Assembly (NCBI GenBank): GCA_026552835.1
Contig: JAPMTY010000034.1
Coordinates: 1-5,317, forward strand
Length of the DNA: 5,317 nucleotides
Direction: 5' to 3'
Source of the DNA: Candidatus Methanoperedens sp.
GTDB lineage: Archaea; Halobacteriota; Methanosarcinia; Methanosarcinales; Methanoperedenaceae
Shown: positions 1 to 5,317 of the stretch, in pieces
Layout: every line of letters starts with the position of its first letter
Numbering within the stretch: the stretch's first letter is position 1
Position numbers and translations under genes: made by a program
The notes under the pieces: model-generated
Databases searched by the model: none
Seen by the model: only the letters and a program-made list of their open reading frames with translations
Told to the model about the DNA's origin: nothing

Positions 1-1
1 G

Positions 2-337
2 ATTTCCGGGATAGATTCTTCTGTAAATCATGAACAGGAGATAATATGTGATTTCAGTGCCATCCCGGAGTATGAAAATATGGGATATGTATTGACATCA
101 TATGCAAGAACCAAAGGCGGGTACAGGGCGATTTTTAATGTTCCGTTTTCAAAGAAATCTGCACTTTCGCATTTTGTAAAATCCATCGTCAACCAGCTTC
201 GTGAAAAAGATGTAAGAAAAACACTTTTCTGGGATGGAAGCATTGACAGGATAATTTTAATATTCAACGAGTTGAAGAAACTCGATGGATGGGAATTAAA
301 GCGGATTGAATATAAGGAAGAAGAGAAAGGTGCTTAA
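2..337 (+). CDS. Unrecognised protein, C-terminal part (5' end outside window)
   Basis: The reading frame is open from the first complete codon at position 2 to the TAA at 335-337, giving at least 111 residues. The ATG at 80 is internal to this open frame, has no clear ribosome binding site, and need not be the start; the true start is probably upstream of the window. I do not recognise the family. The visible part looks like a small soluble alpha/beta protein: a strand-rich segment (YRAIFNVPF), a helix around SALSHFVKSIVNQL, then WDGSIDRIILIFNEL and a charged tail rich in Lys and Glu. There is no membrane segment and no obvious catalytic motif. The stop lies 1 nt before the preferred hxlB start, so this gene is very probably the upstream member of the hxlB operon. 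No function is proposed. Confidence 0.6.
   Translation: MSGIDSSVNHEQEIICDFSAIPEYENMGYVLTSYARTKGGYRAIFNVPFSKKSALSHFVKSIVNQLREKDVRKTLFWDGSIDRIILIFNELKKLDGWELKRIEYKEEEKGA
328..332 (+). promoter_or_regulatory. Ribosome binding site deciding the hxlB start
   Basis: AGGTG lies 6 nt before the ATG at 339 and matches the complement of the archaeal 16S rRNA 3' end. It sits inside the last codons of the upstream gene. It favours ATG 339 over the in-frame TTG at 306, which would add 11 Lys/Arg-rich residues. Confidence 0.6.
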
Positions 338-338
338 A

Positions 339-941
339 ATGGTGAAAAAGGAATGCAAAGCTACAATCGCCTCGATGAACCTTATTGCAAAACACATAAT
401 AAAAGTTTCTTCAAAACTCGACACTGGTTCGGTAAAAAGACTTGTCGATGAAATAATAGGCTCAAAGCGGATATTCCTGATGGGGGCTGGAAGGTCGGGT
501 CTTGCTGCAAAGGCTTTCGCGATGCGGCTTATGCATATGGGATTTAATGTTTTCGTTGTTGGCGAAACAACAACTCCGGCAGTGCAGCCCGATGACCTCG
601 TAATCGCGGTTTCAGGCTCGGGCGAGACGCCTTCCATTGCAAGCCTTGGCGGAATCGCTAAAAAAATAGGTTCGAAACTGGCGGTCATAACCTCGAATAA
701 GGATTCTACCCTCGGGAAGATTTCTGATATCGTTGTGATAGTCCCTGGAAGACCCAGGGAAGATATCATTTACGAGGATTATCATGAACGGCGGATGGTG
801 GGGTATCCTGAGCTTGCGCCTCTTGGAACTATTTTTGAAATAACCGCGCTTGTTTTTCTTGATTCAATCGTATCCGAGTTGATGGTAAGGACTGGCGCAA
901 ACGAAGCGGAATTGAAGAAAAAGCATACGGTTTTTGAGTGA
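339..941 (+). CDS. hxlB: 6-phospho-3-hexuloisomerase (SIS-domain sugar isomerase)
   Basis: The enzyme interconverts D-arabino-3-hexulose 6-phosphate and fructose 6-phosphate. In archaea lacking the oxidative pentose phosphate pathway it usually works with hexulose-6-phosphate synthase in the reverse ribulose monophosphate route, releasing formaldehyde and supplying ribulose 5-phosphate. The 200-residue product is one SIS domain, slightly longer than the M. jannaschii MJ1247 protein as I recall it. Visible family motifs are GAGRSG (49-54), AMRLMHMGF (61-69), GETTTPA (75-81), SGSGET (92-97), LGTIFE (162-167) and a C-terminal KKKH (193-196). The conserved Glu167 and His196 are candidate active-site residues. 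There is no signal peptide or membrane segment, so it is cytosolic; characterised relatives form tetramers. I chose ATG 339 because AGGTG lies 6 nt upstream and it avoids overlap with the previous gene; TTG 306 is the alternative. No synthase gene is adjacent. The family call is firm. Confidence 0.93.
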   Translation: MVKKECKATIASMNLIAKHIIKVSSKLDTGSVKRLVDEIIGSKRIFLMGAGRSGLAAKAFAMRLMHMGFNVFVVGETTTPAVQPDDLVIAVSGSGETPSIASLGGIAKKIGSKLAVITSNKDSTLGKISDIVVIVPGRPREDIIYEDYHERRMVGYPELAPLGTIFEITALVFLDSIVSELMVRTGANEAELKKKHTVFE

Positions 942-946
942 TGACT

Positions 947-2044
947 ATGTTTTCGCAACGCGTTAAAAGTATTGACATCTCCGGTATCAGGAAGATGTTT
1001 GAAGGCGCAGGGCCAAACGCCATCAATCTCGGCCTCGGCCAGCCGGATTTTGACACACCCAAGCATATTAAAAAAGCTGCAGTTGATGCAATAAACCAGG
1101 GTTTCACGGGCTATACCGGGAACCTCGGAATTCCGGAACTTCGGGAAGCCCTGTGCAGGAAATTTGAGCGTGATAACCATTTTACTGTCAAGAAAGACGA
1201 GGTAATAGTAACATCAGGCGCCTCAGAGGCGCTCCACCTTGCGCTTCAGGCTTTGGTGGATACAGGCGATGAAGTTCTGATACCTGACCCCGGGTTTTTG
1301 TCGTATTCAGCTCTGGCGAAAATGGCCGGGGGAAAAGTGGTGGGCATACCTCTTGGCGAAGAGCTGACATTGACGCCTGAAGCCGTGAATGAATCCATTA
1401 CTCCTAAAACCGTTGCATTGATCATTAATTCCCCTTCAAATCCAACAGGAACTGTCCAGACAAAAAAGGAGATTAAAGCGCTGGCAGGGATAGCAGAGGA
1501 CAATGACATTACGATAATCTCTGACGAGGTGTATGAGCATTTCATCTACGAGGGCGAGCATGTAAGCCCGGCGCAGTTCACTGATAAAGTAATTACAATC
1601 AACGCAGTCTCAAAAACGTACGCCATGACAGGCTGGCGCATCGGTTATGCAGCCGCTCGGAAGGAATATATCGAGCAGATGCTCAAAATTCACCAGTACA
1701 TCCAGGCATGCGCAAACTCAATAGCCCAGAAGGCGGCGCTGGCTGCGATTGAGGGGCCGCAGGGGTGCGTGAGTGAGATGCGCGAGAGTTTCAGGGCGAG
1801 AAGGGATATCCTGATGGAAGGATTTGCTTCGATGGGTATTAAATGCGTTAAGCCGCAGGGGGCTTTCTATGCATTCCCCGAGGTTGCGGATGAGGATGCG
1901 CCGCAGAAATTGCTGGAAAAAGGCGTGATCGTTACTCCGGGCTCGGCTTTCGGGGAGAACGGGAAGGGGCATATCAGGATTTCATATGCAGTTTCGGAGG
2001 GGAATTTGAGGAGGGCGATTGGGGTGATGGAGAGGGTGCTTTGA
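947..2044 (+). CDS. PLP-dependent class I aminotransferase, aspartate-aminotransferase type
   Basis: This is a complete fold-type I aminotransferase of about 365 residues, a usual length for archaeal members. It transfers amino groups between an amino acid (probably aspartate or an aromatic/branched relative) and 2-oxoglutarate, in the cytosol. From ATG 947 the landmarks are: an N-terminal NLGLGQPDFDTP segment; GFTGYTGNLGIPELREA; the PLP-phosphate loop SGASEA; PSNPTG with Asn165; SDEVYE with Asp193 and Tyr196; the Schiff-base Lys223 in SKTYAMTGWRIGY; and a C-terminal HIRISYA whose Arg should bind the substrate carboxylate. All catalytic residues are present. Three starts are possible: GTG 938 (4-nt overlap with hxlB), ATG 941 (1-nt overlap) and ATG 947. 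I prefer 947 because GAGTGAT at 936-942 can serve as its ribosome binding site and the protein then begins MFSQRV. Translation is probably coupled to hxlB. Sequence reading alone cannot settle the substrate, so no symbol is given. Confidence 0.92.
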   Translation: MFSQRVKSIDISGIRKMFEGAGPNAINLGLGQPDFDTPKHIKKAAVDAINQGFTGYTGNLGIPELREALCRKFERDNHFTVKKDEVIVTSGASEALHLALQALVDTGDEVLIPDPGFLSYSALAKMAGGKVVGIPLGEELTLTPEAVNESITPKTVALIINSPSNPTGTVQTKKEIKALAGIAEDNDITIISDEVYEHFIYEGEHVSPAQFTDKVITINAVSKTYAMTGWRIGYAAARKEYIEQMLKIHQYIQACANSIAQKAALAAIEGPQGCVSEMRESFRARRDILMEGFASMGIKCVKPQGAFYAFPEVADEDAPQKLLEKGVIVTPGSAFGENGKGHIRISYAVSEGNLRRAIGVMERVL

Positions 2045-2080
2045 TGAATATGCGTGCTGTGTCATGGTTAAATGCTGGAC

Positions 2081-2142
2081 AATCCTGAAATCGTCATATA
2101 CAGGCCTCGTTATGTACGGGATTTGTGACTGAAGATGGTAGG
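2081..2142. repeat. Copy A of a 62-64 bp direct repeat
   Basis: This segment matches 3616-3679 in the same orientation at 57 of 64 aligned columns (about 89%, counted by hand), with five substitutions and a 2-nt gap. The first 21 bases are identical. It contains an imperfect dyad: outer arms GTCA (2093-2096) and TGAC (2126-2129), and an inner CGT/ACG stem (2108-2110 with 2116-2118). Weaker similarity may extend it to about 2075 and 2153. The minus strand carries GAGG 7 nt before an ATG (2095-2097), but that frame ends after nine codons. It lies 36 nt after the aminotransferase stop. I cannot match it to a named mobile element. Confidence 0.85.
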
Positions 2143-2202
2143 GATTTTCATGCTCGTAAAACTAAAAACAGATTCGATTTATCGCGTAATGAAGAGATAA
2201 AA

Positions 2203-2210
2203 ATATAAAA
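2203..2210 (+). promoter_or_regulatory. Candidate archaeal TATA box for the 2250 gene
   Basis: ATATAAAA follows a purine-rich stretch (GAAGAGATAAAA) that could act as a BRE. Transcription starting about 25 nt downstream, near 2235, would give a leader of about 15 nt that includes the GAGAGG ribosome binding site at 2241-2246. A second AT-rich stretch at 2214-2219 is an alternative. The whole area is AT-rich, which weakens the call. Confidence 0.45.
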
Positions 2211-2249
2211 CTAAATATAACATGCGGGATTAGAAATAACGAGAGGAAA

Positions 2250-3179
2250 ATGCGAATGAATAATGAAATCACATCTATGGCCCCAAAGCCATTTATTTTT
2301 GTTCTGATGCCTTTCGATGAAAAATTTAATGATATATACAAGTATGGGATTAAAGGTGCTGCTGAAGATGCTGGAGCATATGCAGAACGAGTTGATGAAC
2401 AGAATTTTACGGAAGGAATCCTTGACCGAATATTTAATCAGATAAGCAAAGCTGATGTTATAGTAGCAGATATGACAGGTCGTAACTCAAATGTATTTTA
2501 TGAAGTTGGATATGCTCATGCATTAGGAAAAATTGTATTATTACTTACTCAAAATGTTGATGATATCCCATTCGATCTCAAACATAGACCACATACTGTT
2601 TATGGTGGAAAAATTGAAACTCTTCAAAAAGAGTTGACTCAAAGGCTCATTTGGGCAATAAATGAATCTAAGAAACAACGAGGAAAAAATCTTTCAGAAA
2701 GTTTTTCGCTATCATTATTCGAAAAAGAAATTCCAGAAGCTCGTTTTTCTCGTGAGATTCCAACCATTTACCCTTCTCAAACATTTGACATAAACTTTCC
2801 AATTTTCATACGCAATGATTCACCGGAATCAAGTTCACCCATTACCCATATTTATCTTATTACCCCTGGTAATTCTAACGTATTCCCTCTAGAAAAAAGT
2901 TTCACAGAAATTAATAATATACGTCGTCGCGAGAATTATATGGTTGGCTATGAAAATTTTGAAATTTCATATACTACTTTTGATTCTCCAGAAGGCAAAA
3001 TAAAGCTGTTTCCCTTAAACGTAACTATTCCGTCCATACCATCTGGAGCAATAAATAGTTTTCATATATTTATCAAGGGAAATTTAATGGATGGTGAGTT
3101 GTTTTCTATTCGAATTTATACTTCATCTAATTCGTATGATTTCCCTTTTAAAGTTTCAAGAAAAATAATAAAACAATAA
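2250..3179 (+). CDS. Nucleoside 2-deoxyribosyltransferase-like protein with beta-rich C-terminal domain
   Basis: The 309-residue product has two parts. Residues 15-145 resemble the nucleoside 2-deoxyribosyltransferase-like superfamily: FVLMPFD (17-23), a helix following DEKFNDIYKYGIKGAAED, ADVIVADMTG with Asp74, the signature GRNSNVFYEVGYAHALGK (77-94) with the probable catalytic Glu85, and PFDLKHRPHTVY (107-118). Relatives cleave or sense N-glycosidic bonds of nucleosides or nucleotides, and such domains also occur in predicted nucleotide-centred conflict systems. Residues from about 160 to the end are rich in alternating hydrophobic and polar strands and suggest a beta-sandwich I cannot name. 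There is no signal peptide or membrane segment. The gene is markedly AT-rich (17 of 60 bases are G/C at 2521-2580, against 40 of 60 at 1741-1800), which suggests horizontal acquisition. GAGAGG (2241-2246) is 3 nt from ATG 2250 and 9 nt from ATG 2256, so the start could be two codons later. No partner gene is adjacent on the same strand. Enzyme activity and a defence role are inferences. Confidence 0.75.
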   Translation: MRMNNEITSMAPKPFIFVLMPFDEKFNDIYKYGIKGAAEDAGAYAERVDEQNFTEGILDRIFNQISKADVIVADMTGRNSNVFYEVGYAHALGKIVLLLTQNVDDIPFDLKHRPHTVYGGKIETLQKELTQRLIWAINESKKQRGKNLSESFSLSLFEKEIPEARFSREIPTIYPSQTFDINFPIFIRNDSPESSSPITHIYLITPGNSNVFPLEKSFTEINNIRRRENYMVGYENFEISYTTFDSPEGKIKLFPLNVTIPSIPSGAINSFHIFIKGNLMDGELFSIRIYTSSNSYDFPFKVSRKIIKQ

Positions 3180-3203
3180 TATTGAGATCGAAATTAACCA
3201 AAC

Positions 3204-3258
3204 AATCCGATGGAAAAATGAAATTCATGAACCCCCTCTCCAATGCCTATCGGATTTT
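3204..3258 (+). terminator. Possible hairpin and T-run after the island gene
   Basis: AATCCGAT (3204-3211) is perfectly complementary to ATCGGATT (3249-3256), and GG/CC just inside extends the stem past a one-base bulge. TTTT follows at 3255-3258. The loop is long (over 30 nt), so this is only a weak terminator candidate for the gene ending at 3179. It also overlaps the 3' end of the opposing degraded frame. Confidence 0.25.
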
Positions 3259-3692
3259 AATAAAGAGTAAGTGACCGAAGGCGATAAGCGCCACCGATGC
3301 AAAGCAGCGCCGCAGTTCTGGGTGAAGTTGTCCTTTTGTTCAAAGCATAGGATTTCTAACTTTTTTCCCTGTTTCCTTAATATATCCCTTATCACCACAT
3401 CCGCCTCCTCACACAAAAGCTTCGGGCACTTCCCGGTCTGCTGTATCGAAAGCACCCCCAGATCCGCTGCGCGCATCGCAAGCCGGTCATTAATCCCATC
3501 GCCCACCATAATCACCTTATCGTATTGCTTTTTCAATCTCTTCACAATCTCTTCCTTTTTCCTTGGCGTGGAGAGGTGTATTTCTGGCGCATAGAATGTA
3601 TTAGTATGACAGGATAATCCTGAAATCGTCATATACGGGCCTCGTAAATCGTACGGGGTTTGTGACTGAAAACGGTAGGCGTTCTTGCGCAT
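3225..3692 (-). pseudogene. 5'-truncated HAD-superfamily phosphatase (soluble P-type-ATPase-like) remnant
   Basis: The minus-strand frame encodes 155 residues, but only about residues 30-115 (roughly 3605-3348) look like protein. TNTFYAPEIHLSTP leads into RKKEEIVKRLKKQYDKVIM, with a HAD motif III-type lysine, and then the motif IV sequence GDGINDRLAMRAADLG (64-79, near 3503-3456) and EEADVVIRDI. The N-terminal part of the fold, including the nucleophile motif DxDxT and the motif II Ser/Thr, is missing, so the product cannot be an active phosphatase. Upstream of residue 30 the frame runs through repeat copy B; after about residue 120 the tail (from NFTQNC onward) looks like translated non-coding DNA. 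The ATG at 3692 lies beyond the repeat, and another at 3632 lies within it. The best match in memory is archaeal soluble P-type-ATPase-like HAD proteins. It could alternatively be a functional short fusion, but I consider it a relic. Confidence 0.65.
3616..3679. repeat. Copy B of the 62-64 bp direct repeat
   Basis: This is the second copy of the element at 2081-2142, in direct orientation, with starts 1,535 bp apart. The outer dyad arms are GTCA (3628-3631) and TGAC (3663-3666), and the inner hairpin is CGTA (3643-3646) with TACG (3652-3655). Its left edge joins a separate 13-base palindrome, CAGGATAATCCTG (3610-3622), that copy A lacks. The recognisable HAD homology begins at about 3605, immediately outside the repeat, so this copy marks the break point of that gene. 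Confidence 0.85.
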
Positions 3693-3764
3693 CCTTTAGG
3701 ATATCTTTAATCAGAATTACATTCCTGACAACTAAAATTGGGGCATGTTTTTCTAAACTTCATG
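3693..3764. other. Spacer downstream of the FAD oxidase
   Basis: These 72 nt hold no gene. A small palindrome, ATCCT-TT-AGGAT (3691-3702), straddles the left edge; its 2-nt loop makes it a poor RNA hairpin. I see no clear terminator for the minus-strand oxidase gene that ends at 3765. Confidence 0.4.
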
Positions 3765-5156
3765 TTATTTCTTTGGTTTGATGTTCTGGTTGAGGCTGAA
3801 GAAGTTCGTGGGATCGTATTTGTTCTTCAGCGCCACGAGCCGCTCGTACTTCTCTTTACCGTAGGCGGCCATGATCCTGTCCGTGCCCTCGGTCATCAGG
3901 AAATTTACGTAAACTCCGCCAGTAGCAAAGGGCTGAACCGCATTCCATAAATCTCGCGCCCATTTGATATTTTCTTCATTCTTCTTGGTGTCTTGCCACA
4001 TGGAGATGATGTTAATGATAAAGGGTGCGTCCCGGTGACTGTATGGGGTTTCATCGTCTCTGACCCCATTCACGTTTCCCAGCAGATGACCGATTATAAT
4101 CTTCGACATCGATGAAGGTCTTTTGGTGGCATATTCGATCATGGTATCAATGGCTTCATCGCTAAAACCTTTCAGGTACTCCGATTTCCAGTAGTTCTGC
4201 CAGCCCGGTGGATTCGCTGCATCGAGCATGGACTGCAATGCAACATAGGGCTTCGGGCCAACCAGATCTACATCTGGCGGTCCGAATTTTCTGAGAGGTT
4301 GAATGATACGTTCTCCTTCCTCAATTGCTCCGAAATAGCTGATAACAACAGCGAGCATTGGCATTCCTTGAATATGTTCTGGTATAGGTGGCGCTTTTGG
4401 CGCTGTTACGAAAAGGAGAAAAATGGACAACTCTTCGGGAACTCTGGCGATATAATCGCGATAAAACCGGAGAACTTCTTTGGCATTCGCAAGAGGATGG
4501 AGCAGCATACCTCCCAGAATGACTGGACCGACCGGGTGGAGCCTGTACTCGAATGATGTCACAACCCCAAAGTTCCCTCCGCCACCTTTTATACCCCAGA
4601 AGAGGTCGGAGTTCTCGGTCTTGCTGGCAATCAATAACCTGCCGTCTGCCGTGACTACATCTGCCGATAATAGGTTATCAACGGTAAGACCGTGCTTTCG
4701 CGAAAGGTAACCAAACCCACCGCCAAGAGTGAAACCAGCAATGCCTGTAGTGGACTGGATGCCTCCTGGAAGAGCAAGACCGAATGATTGCGTTTCGCGG
4801 TCGAACTCTGCCCAGGTGAGACCGGGTTCAGCGCGGGCGGTGCGCCTGACAGGATCGATGCGTATGCTCTTCATCTTCGACAGGTCAATGACTAAGCCTC
4901 CGTCGCAAACAGCATTTCCTGCAACGTTGTGACCACCGCCGCGCACTGCCACGAGGAGCTTGTTGGCGCGGGCAAAGTTGACTGCATTGATGACATCGAC
5001 AGCCCCTGTGCACCGTGCGATAAGTGCAGGGCGTTTGTCAATCATCGCGTTCCATATCTTGCGTGCGTCGTCGTAACCGGTATCACCGGGACGGATAAGC
5101 TCACCGCGCAGGTTGTCTTTAAATTTTTGAATAGTTTCCTCATCAATTTTGACCAT
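3765..5156 (-). CDS. BBE-like FAD-dependent oxidase (FAD-binding PCMH domain plus berberine-bridge domain)
   Basis: This complete 463-residue flavoprotein oxidises a small organic substrate (in the family: sugars, alcohols, alkaloids or other secondary metabolites), usually passing electrons to oxygen. Residues about 40-210 form the FAD-binding PCMH domain: RGGGHNVAGNAVCDGG (72-87), in which His76 is the expected site of covalent 8-alpha-histidyl FAD attachment; GGIQSTTGIAGFTLGGG (131-147); YLSRKHGLTVDNLLSADVVTADG (150-172, given in part); and an FWGIKGGGGNFG loop. The C-terminal BBE region (416-463) ends YDPTNFFSLNQNIKP, typical of the family. The Cys that gives a second flavin link in plant berberine bridge enzyme is replaced in GGIQSTTG, so a single covalent link is expected. 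The N-terminus is hydrophilic with no signal peptide, so the protein is probably cytosolic. The start is supported by GGAGG (5166-5170), 9 nt upstream. The gene stands alone in this window and its substrate cannot be read from sequence. Confidence 0.93.
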   Translation of the reverse strand: MVKIDEETIQKFKDNLRGELIRPGDTGYDDARKIWNAMIDKRPALIARCTGAVDVINAVNFARANKLLVAVRGGGHNVAGNAVCDGGLVIDLSKMKSIRIDPVRRTARAEPGLTWAEFDRETQSFGLALPGGIQSTTGIAGFTLGGGFGYLSRKHGLTVDNLLSADVVTADGRLLIASKTENSDLFWGIKGGGGNFGVVTSFEYRLHPVGPVILGGMLLHPLANAKEVLRFYRDYIARVPEELSIFLLFVTAPKAPPIPEHIQGMPMLAVVISYFGAIEEGERIIQPLRKFGPPDVDLVGPKPYVALQSMLDAANPPGWQNYWKSEYLKGFSDEAIDTMIEYATKRPSSMSKIIIGHLLGNVNGVRDDETPYSHRDAPFIINIISMWQDTKKNEENIKWARDLWNAVQPFATGGVYVNFLMTEGTDRIMAAYGKEKYERLVALKNKYDPTNFFSLNQNIKPKK

Positions 5157-5317
5157 AATTATTGTCCTCCATTTTTAAAATGCCCTTCGCCTGATGGCTT
5201 ATTTTCCTCTCCCTTTTAAGATAAACCTATGAGGTAGGCGTTCACTCTCATTGTTATTTTTACTCACATTCGTATAAATAAATTTCTGTGATATGGCTAT
5301 GGTATCTTTTCCCAAAA
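5157..5317 (-). promoter_or_regulatory. Upstream region of the FAD oxidase
   Basis: On the minus strand this region contains the GGAGG ribosome binding site (5166-5170). It also has two AT-rich TATA-like candidates: TTTATCTTAAAA around 5213-5226, which would give a short leader, and ATTTATTTATACG around 5271-5283, which would give a leader of roughly 90 nt. Neither has a decisive BRE. No coding frame is recognisable up to the window end. Confidence 0.35.

Larger units (their letters stand above)
2045..2249. other. Spacer between aminotransferase and island gene
   Basis: No credible coding frame lies in these 205 nt. The spacer holds the first copy of the duplicated element (2081-2142) and, in its AT-rich last 60 nt, a candidate TATA box and ribosome binding site for the 2250 gene. 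I see no convincing terminator for the aminotransferase operon. Confidence 0.6.

Noticed and set aside
306..338. TTG start for hxlB giving an 11-residue extension
   Set aside because: It would overlap the upstream gene and add a Lys/Arg-rich tail not expected in the family; ATG 339 has a well-spaced AGGTG.
296..769. 157-codon minus-strand open frame opposite hxlB
   Set aside because: It is antisense to a gene with clear family motifs, has no ribosome binding site and has no recognisable protein character.
3271..3594. 107-codon plus-strand open frame
   Set aside because: It is the complement of the HAD remnant, whose minus-strand translation shows GDGIND and family context; the plus-strand translation is Ser/Cys/Phe-rich and unlike a protein.
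2081..3679. CRISPR array or transposon with terminal inverted repeats
   Set aside because: There are only two copies 1.5 kb apart, in direct and not inverted orientation, and no transposase, integrase or cas gene is present between them.
4929..5219. Plus-strand open frame opposite the 5' end of the oxidase
   Set aside because: It is antisense to the conserved FAD-binding region and lacks start signals.
1..5317. tRNA, rRNA or known riboswitch
   Set aside because: I found no cloverleaf with a T-loop GTTCRA-type signature and CCA-adjacent acceptor, and no recognisable riboswitch core on either strand by eye.

Overview
The window looks archaeal. Its first half carries a 6-phospho-3-hexuloisomerase of the type found in methanogens and their relatives, followed by a class I aminotransferase. 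Genes are preceded by GGAGG/AGGTG-type ribosome binding sites, and an AT-rich TATA-like box precedes the one gene that seems to start its own transcript. A Methanosarcinales-type genome (Methanosarcina or 'Ca. Methanoperedens'-like) would fit, but that is an inference from gene content and not a proven assignment.

Layout. (1) 2-2044, plus strand: a tight three-gene run. It consists of the 3' end of an unrecognised gene, hxlB (6-phospho-3-hexuloisomerase), and a PLP-dependent aspartate-type aminotransferase. The first two are 1 nt apart and the last two nearly abut or overlap, so co-transcription is likely. (2) 2045-2249: a spacer with the first copy of a 62-64 bp repeat (2081-2142) and a candidate TATA box. 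(3) 2250-3179, plus strand: an AT-rich gene for a 309-residue protein. It has an N-terminal nucleoside 2-deoxyribosyltransferase-like domain and an unrecognised beta-rich C-terminal half. It looks foreign against its GC-richer neighbours and could be a nucleotide-processing or stress/defence effector. (4) 3180-3764: a decayed region with a 5'-truncated HAD-phosphatase remnant on the minus strand and the second repeat copy (3616-3679), which lies against the truncation point. (5) 3765-5156, minus strand: a complete berberine-bridge-enzyme-like FAD oxidase. (6) 5157-5317: its upstream region.

The central stretch, about 2081-3679, is the unusual part. Two 89%-identical direct repeats bracket a compositionally distinct gene and a broken gene, which suggests an insertion or rearrangement hotspot. 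The only length difference between the repeat copies falls in a predicted small hairpin and keeps it paired. Both copies carry the same ribosome-binding-site-like GAGG and ATG on the minus strand; in the second copy this start reads in frame into the HAD remnant. hxlB plausibly supplies pentose phosphates by the reverse ribulose monophosphate route. The aminotransferase serves amino-acid metabolism. The sequence shows no direct functional link between these genes and the central island.
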